Shown: positions 7,436-16,434, counted from the stretch's first letter. The stretch: DNA of 64,000 nucleotides from JAAZPT01 sp034180455 (GCA_034180455.1 JAXFOG010000031.1:13537-77536); one strand, 5' to 3'. A program made the numbers and translations. Notes: generated from the letters alone by a model not told the origin.

Positions 7436-8612
7436 CGCCGCAACTACGGCTATGTCTCCAAAATCATTGGAGGTAATGACAGATCATCTTAAAAAATATT
7501 ATGGCAACCCATCAAGTCTTTATGAGATAGGTCAGCTTGCAAAGACAGAGCTTGAGAATGCCAGAGAAAAAATGGCAGAGTTACTAGGTTGCTCGGCAAA
7601 GGAATTGCACTTTACTTCTGGAGGTAGCGAAAGCGACAATCAGGCCATTATGAGTATGGCATTGTATGGCATGAAGAAGGGCAAAAAGCATATTATTACT
7701 TCAGTATTTGAGCATCATGCTGTTCTGCATTGTCTAGATCATCTTAAAGCTGATTTTGGCTTTGAAGTAACATATCTGCCATGCTATGAAAATGGCGTAG
7801 TTCGTCCAGAAGACTTGGAAAAGGCAATTCGCCCAGACACATGTCTTGTTACTATAATGTATGTTAATAATGAGATAGGTACTATTCAGCCGATAAATGA
7901 GCTTGCTGAAATTACCAAGAAGCATGAGGGTGTGTACTTCCACACGGATGCAGTGCAGGCAGTTGGCCATTTGCCAATAAATATAGATGAGACAAAGATA
8001 GATATGCTAAGCTTATCTGGCCATAAATTCCATGGACCAAAGGGTGTTGGCGCTTTGTACGTTCGCAAGGGAGTGCCAATAAAGCCTTTAATTTATGGTG
8101 GTGCACAAGAAAATCGTAGGCGCGCTGGCACAGAGAATGTGGCTGGAATATGCGCTATGGTGGCTGCACTTGATGAATGCTTGAGTAAGCTACCAGAAAG
8201 AAGCGAAAGAGTTCGCAAACTACGCGATAAGATACAGAATGCTCTGCTTAAAGTACCACACAGCATATTGAATGGCGATAAAGATAAAAGAGTTCCAAGC
8301 ATATTGAATATGTGCTTTGAAGGAATAGAGGGCGAGGGCATGCTGCTATATTTGGACGATGCAGGTATTTGCGTAAGTTCAGGCTCTGCATGCACAAGTG
8401 GATCTCTTGATCCTAGCCATGTAATTATGGCACTAGGTAGGCCTCACGAGATAGCTCATGGATCGCTAAGAATATCTTTGAGCGAATACACTACTGAGGA
8501 AGAAGCAGACTATATTATACAGGAAGTTCCGAAAGTTATTGATAAAATAAGACAGTTTAGTCCAGTATGGAAAGATCTTGAAAGGGGATTAAAAGAATAT
8601 GTTATACAGTGA
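7413..8612 (+). CDS. iscS: Cysteine desulfurase (IscS/NifS family)
   Basis: 399-residue class V aminotransferase-fold enzyme that removes sulfur from cysteine for Fe-S cluster assembly. The N-terminal YADNAATT, the pyridoxal-phosphate lysine in LSGHKFHGPKG (K205), a substrate histidine in FEHHAV and the catalytic cysteine in SSGSACTSG (C327) are all present. ATG codons at 7413 and 7416 are both possible after GAAAGGA. It overlaps both neighbours, the Rrf2 gene by 23 bases and iscU by 14, so the three genes are tightly coupled. This Rrf2-IscS-IscU trio is a common minimal ISC operon in Clostridia. Confidence 0.95.
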   Translation: MMRVYADNAATTAMSPKSLEVMTDHLKKYYGNPSSLYEIGQLAKTELENAREKMAELLGCSAKELHFTSGGSESDNQAIMSMALYGMKKGKKHIITSVFEHHAVLHCLDHLKADFGFEVTYLPCYENGVVRPEDLEKAIRPDTCLVTIMYVNNEIGTIQPINELAEITKKHEGVYFHTDAVQAVGHLPINIDETKIDMLSLSGHKFHGPKGVGALYVRKGVPIKPLIYGGAQENRRRAGTENVAGICAMVAALDECLSKLPERSERVRKLRDKIQNALLKVPHSILNGDKDKRVPSILNMCFEGIEGEGMLLYLDDAGICVSSGSACTSGSLDPSHVIMALGRPHEIAHGSLRISLSEYTTEEEADYIIQEVPKVIDKIRQFSPVWKDLERGLKEYVIQ

Positions 8613-8994
8613 GAAAGTTTTTGATCATTTTCGTCATCCAAGAAATGTAGGAGAGATAGAGAACGCTGATGGAATTGGCGAAGTGGGCAACGCAAAGTGT
8701 GGAGACATTATGCGCATATATCTCAAGGTAAATGATGATGGCATTATTGAGGATTGCAAGTTCTTTACATTTGGATGTGGATCTGCAATTGCAGCCAGCT
8801 CTATGGCTACCGAGATGATAAAGGGAAAGCATGTAGATGAGGCTAAAAAGCTAAGCAACAAAGCTGTTGTAGAGGCTCTGGATGGTCTACCACAACATAA
8901 GATCCATTGCTCCGTACTGGCTGAAGAAGCAATCGCTGCTGCAGTGGAAGATTATTACAAGAAAAAGGCAGTAAAGGAAGCAGCAAACAAATAA
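8599..8994 (+). CDS. iscU: IscU/NifU-type Fe-S scaffold protein
   Basis: 131-residue scaffold on which clusters are built with sulfur from the adjacent IscS. The three conserved cysteines are at 34, 60 and 104, with the conserved aspartate in the AKCGD motif (D36). It starts with MLYSEKVFDHFRHPRN, typical of the family. The C-terminus is a short Lys/Ala-rich tail. No HscA, HscB or ferredoxin genes follow; the operon ends at a strong hairpin terminator. Confidence 0.94.
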   Translation: MLYSEKVFDHFRHPRNVGEIENADGIGEVGNAKCGDIMRIYLKVNDDGIIEDCKFFTFGCGSAIAASSMATEMIKGKHVDEAKKLSNKAVVEALDGLPQHKIHCSVLAEEAIAAAVEDYYKKKAVKEAANK

Positions 8995-9000
8995 AAATTG

Positions 9001-9040
9001 GCAAAAGTGCTGTTTTTTTGCAGCACTTTTGCTTGATTTT
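9001..9040 (+). terminator. Terminator of the rrf2-iscS-iscU operon
   Basis: Twelve-base perfect stem GCAAAAGTGCTG / CAGCACTTTTGC (9001-9012 and 9021-9032) followed by TTGATTTTT. The T-tract overlaps the -35 box of the tRNA promoter. Confidence 0.85.
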
Positions 9041-9060
9041 TGCAGAAAACCATGTATAAT
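9033..9060 (+). promoter_or_regulatory. Promoter of the tRNA-Leu gene
   Basis: TTGATT at 9033-9038 and a consensus TATAAT at 9055-9060, 16 bases apart and 12 bases before the mature tRNA 5' end. Confidence 0.75.
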
Positions 9061-9072
9061 AAATAGCGTCTC

Positions 9073-9159
9073 GCGGGAATGGCGGAATTGGCAGACGCGC
9101 TAGATTCAGGTTCTAGTGAGGTCAAACTCATGCAGGTTCAAGTCCTGTTTCCCGCACCA
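9073..9159 (+). tRNA. tRNA-Leu, anticodon CAG
   Basis: Acceptor arm GCGGGAA pairs with TTCCCGC, followed by A and an encoded CCA (9157-9159). The anticodon stem CTAGA/TCTAG encloses the loop TTCAGGT, giving anticodon CAG (reads CUG leucine codons). A long variable arm and a GTTCAAG T-loop are present, as expected for the class II tRNA-Leu. Length 87 including CCA. Confidence 0.97.
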
Positions 9160-9180
9160 TCCAATATTTTATTACAGAAG

Positions 9181-9205
9181 CCCTTGTAAATATACAAGGG
9201 TTTTT
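9181..9205 (+). terminator. Terminator after tRNA-Leu
   Basis: Stem CCCTTGTA / TACAAGGG with loop AATA, then five T residues. It lies 21 bases after the tRNA. The next gene converges from the other strand. Confidence 0.88.
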
Positions 9206-9249
9206 AATTTACCCTATTCTATGTAATTTTGTTGTGGGAAACGAAATTA

Positions 9250-10677
9250 TCAATTAAATGCAGAAGAAAAGAATTCTTCTTTTTGAAGCAGTAGGGGAAG
9301 ATAGGCTTTTAAAACATCAAAAACTTTATACTCGTACTTTTTCAAAGCTAGATAGCATTGAGCAGGCTTGTCACTAAACGTATTTACTGCTCTGGCTTCA
9401 TTGGCCAATGAACTGATTTGATTTATCATTGAAGTGTAGGTTGATGAATTTTTCTGCTCCTCAAATAGTATATTAAAGTGCTTGATCATTTCGTAGATTA
9501 AATCGGGATTTTGCTCACTAGGAAAATTTGTTACAAAAGGCAAAAAATCATCTGAGTTAAAGGTTATATCTGAAAGACTATTGTTGCCAGTGATATAATT
9601 CAAAGCAACTCCTGGTTGAACATTATAAGAATAGATGTTGAAACAAATACCAGCGCCCTTATCCTCGACAGAATAGGCCTCTATTTGCACGCCAGAGCAT
9701 AGTTTGTTGTCTCCTTTGAATATAGGAGTTGCACGATATAAAACATGATTGCCAGTTTCTACAACATAGTTTAATACTTGGTCTTCAAATGGCTTCATAC
9801 CGTTTATATTAAAGTATCTTGTACCAGTTACAAGATTTATTTCTTCATCAAGTCCACCTAGAGAATGAGCAAGCAAATGGCATCGATTAAATAGATATGA
9901 GGGACTTGAATTTACAATACCATCATATCTATTTTGATTCCAACCAGATGGCTTTATCATGCCTATAATAGCTCTTGACATAGGTGGTGGAAGAATATCG
10001 GGGCCAATATTGGCAAAAACAAAGCCAGCTCTTCCTAAACTATCAAGCTCGCTATACTTCAAAAATGAAGTGGTAATCGCTTTTTGATCTGCAGAAAACG
10101 ATGGAACGCCACCATTTACTATGGTAGCAGCTGCGCCAGAATAAGCAGATATTTCTTTGCCGTCTATTGTTGCTTGAGTGTTGATGGGATCATCTGCCAA
10201 GTAATCGGCAAGTATATGAGAATAATAAAGTATAGCAGCAAAGCTATTACATTTGCCACTTTCTGCGCCAAACCATTTGTTTAGCAATCCAAAATCAAAT
10301 ACTGTATTCACAGTGCTTTGAAGCACTTTTTTTCTATTAAGCTTTTTTGAGGAATATTCACGTTCCCAACTATCATGAGCGCAGCTAAAAAGCTCGTTGC
10401 CTTTGATGTTCAAATCTGAAAATGCAGGGAGCCCTCCTACGCCTTGCAAGTGGAGAAAATCAAGCTTATCTTGCCCTTTACCATCGGCTTGTAGGCTACA
10501 TAAATATAGTCCGTTTAGGAGAGATTTAACTTTATAATCTGAGGTGCGACCAAATGCTCTTGCACCAAAAAGCATCTGAGTAATGTAGAAATTTGTTTGA
10601 TTTTCATCACAGGCAAATGCGATAGATGACGCAAACAAAAATATTGCTATTATCGTGGCAAGAATGCGTTTAATCAA
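9250..10677 (-). CDS. Secreted DNA/RNA non-specific endonuclease
   Basis: 475 residues with an N-terminal signal peptide (IFLFASSIAFA, about residues 12-22). The C-terminal half resembles clostridial and streptococcal secreted nucleases of the beta-beta-alpha-metal type (Endonuclea_NS_2). YSELDSLGRAGFVFANIGP (208-226) leads to the catalytic YLFNRCHLLAHSLGG (261-275, candidate H267), then NLVTGTRYFN (281-290), TGNHVLYRATPIF and AYSVEDKGAGICFN. The first 170 residues (with YYSHILADYLADDP near 151-164) also recur in such proteins as I remember them, but their function is not known to me. It is the second gene of an operon, overlapping the upstream lipoprotein gene by 4 bases. Likely roles are nucleic-acid scavenging or digestion of extracellular DNA. 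Confidence 0.88.
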   Translation of the reverse strand: MIKRILATIIAIFLFASSIAFACDENQTNFYITQMLFGARAFGRTSDYKVKSLLNGLYLCSLQADGKGQDKLDFLHLQGVGGLPAFSDLNIKGNELFSCAHDSWEREYSSKKLNRKKVLQSTVNTVFDFGLLNKWFGAESGKCNSFAAILYYSHILADYLADDPINTQATIDGKEISAYSGAAATIVNGGVPSFSADQKAITTSFLKYSELDSLGRAGFVFANIGPDILPPPMSRAIIGMIKPSGWNQNRYDGIVNSSPSYLFNRCHLLAHSLGGLDEEINLVTGTRYFNINGMKPFEDQVLNYVVETGNHVLYRATPIFKGDNKLCSGVQIEAYSVEDKGAGICFNIYSYNVQPGVALNYITGNNSLSDITFNSDDFLPFVTNFPSEQNPDLIYEMIKHFNILFEEQKNSSTYTSMINQISSLANEARAVNTFSDKPAQCYLALKKYEYKVFDVLKAYLPLLLQKEEFFSSAFN

Positions 10678-12632
10678 CGATTTTTCCTTTCAAACTTTAT
10701 TCCGTCAAACAAATATAGATTCTTTACTGCAATAACATCATATTGGAACTCAAGATATTTATATGGATTTTCAGCAAGGGGAATGACTTTTATAGTAACT
10801 AATTCACCAGGAGTATACTTATATGTCTTGGCACCATCGCTTTCATAAGCAACTTTAAATTCAGAGAGGCTTCCATCTTTTGGCCTATCTACATTAACTA
10901 TATGCCAGTCTTCAAATATATTATTTTTATTATCATCAGACACTGTAACGGTTATCAACGAGCGATCTGTAACATAGCTTACTGGAATAATAAACTTTTT
11001 CCCATCAAAATCAACACTTATTGAGTCTTGATCGATTTCATTTTTACTGTTAAACCAGAACTTTTGATCAAGAGCATCAGATAGGAAAATCTTATTTCCA
11101 TTTTCATGGATAATTGATTCTATTCTTACTTTTTCATCTGTATCGATATCTCGCTTTTCTGCTAAAGAAAACAATAGATCACAATTAAGGTATAAGGCTT
11201 CATTTACTGGAGGGAGAGCTGTTTTTCGCTCTTCTTTAATTATCTTGTTGTACTGATTAATTTCATCTTTTTCACGCTTTGTTGCACCTTTTTCTGCCTT
11301 TGTTTCTTTAACTGGTAGCAAGTATGATGCATTCAATTCACGTTGAGCGCTAACTAGCTCATTTACATTGTTAAAAATAATATTGTAAGCATTATCTAGA
11401 TATGCAGAATTATTAGTTTGAGCGTACAAATCAAGATAGATCTGAGCAGTAAAATAACGTATGCTCCAATTGGAGTCTTTTGAGTTGGAAAGAATAAGTT
11501 GGCAATATTTTCCAGCAGTTTTAATATAGTCTTCCTTGTTCATTGTTTCTTTTGCAGAGACAATTACCATTGGTAGCACTTCTGCATAGTCAAGGTTCTG
11601 CCTAAATATACGTGTGGTAATTCTTTCGTACTCGCTTATTGACTGTAGACATTTAGCATATTCACCAGAATTATAGTAGCACTTTGCCAAAGCGAGCCAG
11701 TATGGTCCAAATTTTTTGTACATATTTTGATGCGATTCAAACCATGCTATTTTATTTACAAGCTGTGAATCAGGTCTGTTTGACCATGTAATAAAGTCTT
11801 CAACAGAAGATCTACTAAGTGCATAGTCGCCAGGTAAATCATAGGTTCTTACCATTTCAAACATATATGTAAGGGCATTTTTTGTACTGCTGTGAAGGGC
11901 ATCTGACTCTGCATCATCTAATTGCCAGCCATCCTTTATAAATTGCATATCAGCTTGTGATGAAGCAGATTGATAGCTGGAAACAGAGTCAACAGCCATG
12001 TAAAGAACAGATGCTGCAATCTTCATAGGACTACCCGATTGAACAGCACTTAGTAAAGCAATTGGGTTAGGAATAGCTTGTCTTAGCGCTTGTGCCTTAT
12101 TATTCTCATAAATAAACTCCAAACGATCACGCTTTACAGATATCATACGGTAATCGTTTATAGTATCCATAAGATTTGTGATTTGGGACTGTGTTTTGAT
12201 ATCAACAGAATTTGGATATAGATTATCAAAAGAATTATAAGCTTTTTCTAGAAACAACTGACTCTTGCGCTCTTCTGTAACATTTTGAGTAAGTGCAGTC
12301 ATGTAATTAAGCATATTAACGGTATTTAGCTGTGTAGGAGTAAGGAGTACTTCCTCATCTATTTCTTGAGCTACATTTTCTGTAATTGTTGTATCGCTTA
12401 CAGAGGCCTTGGCTTCATCTTTATTTTCAACATCTGCATTATCAGTACTTGGAGCCTCCGTACTTATATCAACTTTTGGATAATTTGATTCCTCCGTAGC
12501 CGGTGTTTGTAATTCAGTTTTGTTATCTGGACTTGAGCAACCCGACAATGATATCAACACTGATAGTACCAAAATTAGGATAGTGGATTTCTTTGCAAGC
12601 GAATTAAATTTTTTCATCTTCTTTGCCCCCAT
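10674..12632 (-). CDS. Lipoprotein with TPR-like helical repeats, unknown function
   Basis: 652 residues, or 647 if the second ATG (12617) is used; both starts have a G-rich site upstream. A lipobox ISLSGC near residue 32 predicts a membrane-anchored lipoprotein on the cell surface. A Ser/Thr/Asp/Glu-rich linker follows. The centre (about 290-430) has paired helices like tetratricopeptide repeats, for example YWLALAKCYYNSGEYAKCLQ. The last 130 residues look beta-rich, with alternating hydrophobic strands. I do not recognise the family. The 4-base stop/start overlap with the secreted nuclease gene implies joint expression, so it may hold, present or regulate that nuclease. This is inference. 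Confidence 0.8.
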   Translation of the reverse strand: MGAKKMKKFNSLAKKSTILILVLSVLISLSGCSSPDNKTELQTPATEESNYPKVDISTEAPSTDNADVENKDEAKASVSDTTITENVAQEIDEEVLLTPTQLNTVNMLNYMTALTQNVTEERKSQLFLEKAYNSFDNLYPNSVDIKTQSQITNLMDTINDYRMISVKRDRLEFIYENNKAQALRQAIPNPIALLSAVQSGSPMKIAASVLYMAVDSVSSYQSASSQADMQFIKDGWQLDDAESDALHSSTKNALTYMFEMVRTYDLPGDYALSRSSVEDFITWSNRPDSQLVNKIAWFESHQNMYKKFGPYWLALAKCYYNSGEYAKCLQSISEYERITTRIFRQNLDYAEVLPMVIVSAKETMNKEDYIKTAGKYCQLILSNSKDSNWSIRYFTAQIYLDLYAQTNNSAYLDNAYNIIFNNVNELVSAQRELNASYLLPVKETKAEKGATKREKDEINQYNKIIKEERKTALPPVNEALYLNCDLLFSLAEKRDIDTDEKVRIESIIHENGNKIFLSDALDQKFWFNSKNEIDQDSISVDFDGKKFIIPVSYVTDRSLITVTVSDDNKNNIFEDWHIVNVDRPKDGSLSEFKVAYESDGAKTYKYTPGELVTIKVIPLAENPYKYLEFQYDVIAVKNLYLFDGIKFERKNR

Positions 12633-12893
12633 TTATGCCCTTAAGCTTATATATTTAGATAATTACTATAAATGTTTTAAATAATAAAAGTGATGTAGAT
12701 TTTTGGCATTAGATATATTTGATTTGAAAATCTATATTTTAATCAATTTGTTTTCATTCTCCACTACATGTGATCGATGGAAAGCTAAGTTAATTATATA
12801 TAATTATTTGTAAAAAATCCAGAAACATTTTGGATGAAGGGAAGTTGCTAACTTCATGCGAGGTGCAACTTGTGCTTCTGATTGCTATTGAAG
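12633..12893. other. Gene-free leader region between divergent surface genes
   Basis: No coding sequence is supported in this AT-rich stretch. It separates the leftward lipoprotein-nuclease operon from the rightward adhesin gene. A small imperfect repeat (GAAGTTGCTAACTTC near 12841-12855) is the only structure noted besides the palindrome and promoter listed separately. Confidence 0.5.
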
Positions 12894-12924
12894 TAATATG
12901 TATTTATTTAATAAATACATATTA
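12894..12924. repeat. 31-base near-perfect palindrome upstream of the adhesin promoter
   Basis: Arms TAATATGTATTTATT and AATAAATACATATTA (15 bases each) flank a single T. It ends 10 bases before the -35 box of the adhesin promoter. There is no T-run on either side, so it is not a terminator. Its position fits a binding site for a dimeric regulator or an AT-rich cruciform. Confidence 0.6.
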
Positions 12925-12934
12925 AAAATAATCT

Positions 12935-12963
12935 TTGTGACATATAATATTGTATGATATAAT
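12935..12963 (+). promoter_or_regulatory. Probable promoter of the beta-helix adhesin gene
   Basis: TTGTGA (12935-12940) and TATAAT (12958-12963) with 17-base spacing. It would give a leader of about 130 bases before the start codon at 13102. Confidence 0.5.
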
Positions 12964-13101
12964 TCACATATACAAGTGGTAATATTAAATTAATCTATAA
13001 TATTAATACAAGAATATTTATATATTTAGTATTAATTAGAATAGCTTTTTTTATAAACATATGGTATGTTGTCAATTTTTATTAAAAAAGGAGAATATTA
13101 A

Positions 13102-15300
13102 ATGAATAGGGTTAAAATGATAATAATTTCCATATTACTTATAGGTATATTTGTGTTGCCTATGAACGTTATGGCTAGTAATGTTGAACAAACAAAGCCA
13201 GAATTAGCTGGAAATATGGGAGCAGTAAGCACAGGTGAAAAAACTATCTCAGCTAAAAACCAGCTATTGAGGGGAGCTAACCCTAAGAATTTCACTCTAA
13301 CAAAAAAATCGGGTGGGGCTGAGAGCAAAATTGGCGACTATGATAAGTTTACAGATGCTGTAATGGCAATGGACATAAATGATAAAGACAGCTTATATAC
13401 AATATATGTAAATAAAGACGTGGTGAAAACAGAGCCTAGCACGTATAGAAGCAATAATAAAATTAGGCTGACATCTGGAGAGGGAGGACCTTTTAAATTT
13501 ACAGAAGGAGGAGAAGGTCCTTTTATTGCTATTCAAACAGATGCAGAGATGCATATAGACAATGTAATATTAGATGGAAACAATAAAGGGCAATGCCTAT
13601 TTGTATCAAACAATGGTAATGTAACCATAGGTAAAGGAACAACTATTCAAAATTTTGCAGATGCTCCTAGCTATGATGGCCCAGCTATATATATAACAGG
13701 TGGCACACTTAATGTGGAAGATGGAGCCGTTATTCAAAATAATAATTCAAATCAACAAGGTGGAGTAATACAAGCATATAATGGTACCACAGTAAATATT
13801 AAAGGTGGTATCTTTAAAAATAATAAATCTAATACAAGCGATGGTGGAGCCATAGCTGCCTATGGTGAATTGAATATAACAGGTGGAAGCTTTGAAAACA
13901 ATCAGGCAAAAAAAACAGGTGGTGCTGTTCTAGTTGGCTCAAGATCAAATGCAACTATAAAAAATGCTACATTTAAAGGAAACCGGGCAAGAACTGGTGG
14001 AGCAATCTATGCATCAAACAATTTAAATAATTTAGATAAAACAACTTTTGAAAACAATCAGTCTTTATGGGGTGGAGCAATATTTGCCGCTAAAGAACTT
14101 AATTCGAGCAATACTATATTTACTAAAAACCTAGCAACCAAACAAGGCGGAGCAATTTATGCTTCTAAAGGAGTTAAATCAAGTAACGATACATTTAATC
14201 AAAATCAGGCAGCCCAACAAGGTGGAGCGATATTTATAAAAGAAAAAGATAGCAGTATTAAGGACTCAAAATTTACTGAAAATGGCTCTGGATCAGGTGG
14301 AGGAGCAATTTTGGTAGATCATAATAATAAAGGGACAACAAATATTTCAAATACATTATTTAACAATAACTTTTCCAATCAATTTGGTGGTGGCGTTTAT
14401 CTTGGTATGAACGCAAAACTGAATTTATCACAATGTAAATTTGCAAAAAACCAGGCTGCATATGGTGGAGGAGTTGCAAGTGCAGGAACAGACAATGTAG
14501 ATGCTAATTTAACAAATATAAAGGTTGAAGAAACAAATTTTGATGAAAATGAAGCATTTATGGGTGGCGCAATCTTTACAGCTTTTCCAATGGAGGTTAA
14601 CAAGAGCACTTTTTCAAAAAACAAGGCATTGCTTATGCCACAAGATGACCAAAAAAATCCACATTTTTCTGGAGTGGGTGGATCAATAGAAGTTATATAT
14701 AACAAAACTAGCATCAAAGGATCAACTTTTAAAGAGAATTATGCATTTGGCTCGGGTGGCGCAATTGGAATTAACGGTGTTACTAGGGATAGGCAAGGGA
14801 AAATTATTGGTATTAAAGATGTTAAAGTAGAAGTGCTGGACAAAAACAAATTCATATCAAACATATGTGATGTTGGACAAGGTGGAGCAATTTATACCAT
14901 ACCTTATTCTTATGATTTAGAAGGTCAAGACAATCATGATCAATTTCCTGCCGACTTCAAGAAAAAGGCATACAAAAATTTAACGATTGACAACACAACA
15001 TTATTTAAAGGCAATAGGTCAGAATCGGGCTTGCATTATCCACCTGATAACTATCAGGAATATACTAATTTAAAGTTTAGCAGTGATTCAGATATACCTC
15101 ATAAGAAAGATATGGTAAAGAGCTTGCTTAACAACTATGATGTGAATTACAAAGGCAGTCCTTATACTGAAGACAACAAACCAAAGATAGTTGTGCCGCA
15201 AACAGGTGATAATGAAAATATAGCTCTATATTTTGCCATTATGGGAATATCTATAATAATACTCGCTGGATTAGTACATAGAAAAACAAGAAAAAATTAA
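13102..15300 (+). CDS. Wall-anchored right-handed beta-helix surface protein (Pmp/adhesin-like)
   Basis: 732 residues. Signal peptide at about 1-25 (IIISILLIGIFVLP...VMAS). From about residue 150 to 560 there are at least a dozen turns carrying GGAI, GGAV or GGGV motifs followed by N-rich FxxNxA strands (for example TGGAVLVG, TRTGGAIYA-like, WGGAIFAA, KQGGAIYAS, QQGGAIFI). This is the parallel beta-helix pattern of polymorphic-membrane-protein-like adhesins. The C-terminus has a sortase-type signal, VPQTGD (about 697), a hydrophobic stretch and the basic tail HRKTRKN, so it is covalently wall-bound. The start has an AAGGAG site. The gene is monocistronic. It shares its sorting-signal layout with the protein at 62620. 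The ligand is unknown. Confidence 0.88.
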   Translation: MNRVKMIIISILLIGIFVLPMNVMASNVEQTKPELAGNMGAVSTGEKTISAKNQLLRGANPKNFTLTKKSGGAESKIGDYDKFTDAVMAMDINDKDSLYTIYVNKDVVKTEPSTYRSNNKIRLTSGEGGPFKFTEGGEGPFIAIQTDAEMHIDNVILDGNNKGQCLFVSNNGNVTIGKGTTIQNFADAPSYDGPAIYITGGTLNVEDGAVIQNNNSNQQGGVIQAYNGTTVNIKGGIFKNNKSNTSDGGAIAAYGELNITGGSFENNQAKKTGGAVLVGSRSNATIKNATFKGNRARTGGAIYASNNLNNLDKTTFENNQSLWGGAIFAAKELNSSNTIFTKNLATKQGGAIYASKGVKSSNDTFNQNQAAQQGGAIFIKEKDSSIKDSKFTENGSGSGGGAILVDHNNKGTTNISNTLFNNNFSNQFGGGVYLGMNAKLNLSQCKFAKNQAAYGGGVASAGTDNVDANLTNIKVEETNFDENEAFMGGAIFTAFPMEVNKSTFSKNKALLMPQDDQKNPHFSGVGGSIEVIYNKTSIKGSTFKENYAFGSGGAIGINGVTRDRQGKIIGIKDVKVEVLDKNKFISNICDVGQGGAIYTIPYSYDLEGQDNHDQFPADFKKKAYKNLTIDNTTLFKGNRSESGLHYPPDNYQEYTNLKFSSDSDIPHKKDMVKSLLNNYDVNYKGSPYTEDNKPKIVVPQTGDNENIALYFAIMGISIIILAGLVHRKTRKN

Positions 15301-15304
15301 TATA

Positions 15305-15346
15305 AAAAATCGACCTTTGGAGATCTAATTCCTTAGGTCGATTTTT
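15305..15346. terminator. Bidirectional terminator between convergent genes
   Basis: Stem AAAAATCGACCT / AGGTCGATTTTT (15305-15316 and 15335-15346). The arms provide a U-run in both orientations, so it can serve the adhesin gene on the plus strand and the hydrolase gene on the minus strand. Confidence 0.85.
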
Positions 15347-15355
15347 ATAATCGCT

Positions 15356-16225
15356 TTATTCTTCTGTTTTACCTAGTTGTTCAACATACCAAGTTGTGCC
15401 GTCTGTTGCTATATGTATTATGCCCTTGCGAGCGTATAGGAAAGGTATATGATTCTTTTTGAGAGTATGCTTCATATCCTTTGTACCCTTTGTGCTGTTG
15501 GTTATGAACACGAATTCAGGTGTAATTGATGACAAAAATTGTGGACGCAAATTTTCACGAGCGTGATGGGGAGCCTTCATAATATCGGAATCAAGCTCTT
15601 TTCCATATTTTTGTGCATAGAAGCCCTGACTATTCCAGCTGATATCGCCAGTAAGCAACAGCTTTGCTTCACCATAGGTAATATGTAGCATTGCTGATTT
15701 CTCATTTGTGTTTTTTATATCGCCATTTTGCAAAACCTTCATGTTGATGTCTTCATCAAACGAAATGCTATCGCCATCATGTACTGTTTGTATGGGAATA
15801 TTATGATCGCTAAGCTTGCGTAGTGCCTTTGCCTGTACAGGAGAATCTTCTACAAATTCTGGGAAACCAGTATAAAACTTTGTAACCTTGTAGTTGTCTA
15901 TAAGGTCAAATATGCCACCTATATGATCCTTGTGAGGGTGGGAATTAAATACTGATACATCCTTGATATTTTGATTTTGCAAAAGAGCATTTAGAGCGTA
16001 AAACTGATTGCTTTTGCCAAGGTCAACTAGCATATTTTTATCCTTATAGCGAATAAGCATGCAGTCGGCTCCTATAAGATCAAGCACATATATGTGCATA
16101 AGCTCCTTGGAATTATCGAGTCTTGATTCTTCCGGTGCAATAAACACGCGTTGCTCTGCATAAGCAGAAGAAAACAATAGGCAAATAAGGCTTAGAAATA
16201 TAATTAATCTTTTTAAAGCTTTCAT
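15356..16225 (-). CDS. Secreted metallo-beta-lactamase-fold hydrolase (ComEC C-terminal-like)
   Basis: 289 residues with a signal peptide (LSLICLLFSSAYA, cleaved near residue 23). The metallo-hydrolase motif is SHPHKDHIGG (H96, H98, D100, H101); a further metal aspartate is in LTGD (D194) and histidines in KAPHHAREN (H220, H221). The compact domain, with VLDLIGADCMLIRY near the start, resembles the competence protein ComEC C-terminal domain and other stand-alone secreted relatives, some of which act on DNA. The substrate here is not shown by the sequence. It has its own promoter (16257-16286) and an AAGGAG site before the ATG. Confidence 0.85.
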   Translation of the reverse strand: MKALKRLIIFLSLICLLFSSAYAEQRVFIAPEESRLDNSKELMHIYVLDLIGADCMLIRYKDKNMLVDLGKSNQFYALNALLQNQNIKDVSVFNSHPHKDHIGGIFDLIDNYKVTKFYTGFPEFVEDSPVQAKALRKLSDHNIPIQTVHDGDSISFDEDINMKVLQNGDIKNTNEKSAMLHITYGEAKLLLTGDISWNSQGFYAQKYGKELDSDIMKAPHHARENLRPQFLSSITPEFVFITNSTKGTKDMKHTLKKNHIPFLYARKGIIHIATDGTTWYVEQLGKTEE

Positions 16226-16256
16226 GTGTGCTCCTTATAACTTTAATAAGATAGAT

Positions 16257-16286
16257 TATACACTAGACAATCTTATTTGTGCAAGG
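16257..16286 (-). promoter_or_regulatory. Promoter of the secreted hydrolase gene
   Basis: Minus-strand TTGCAC (complement of 16281-16286) and TATAAT (complement of 16257-16262), 18 bases apart. Confidence 0.55.
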
Positions 16287-16406
16287 GGAGCCAATGATAG
16301 GAGAAGAGAATTATTATAAAAATAAAACAAACGAGAACAATCAAACACCATTAGACATAAATATGCAATATTAGGAAAATATTTTTTGAAAAATGATAAA
16401 AAGGTA

Positions 16407-16434
16407 TTGACATATTGATAAAATAATATATAAT
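16407..16434 (+). promoter_or_regulatory. Promoter of the 16.5-25 kb sugar operon
   Basis: Consensus TTGACA (16407-16412) and TATAAT (16429-16434) separated by 16 bases, leaving a leader of about 60 bases before the first aldolase gene. Confidence 0.75.
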
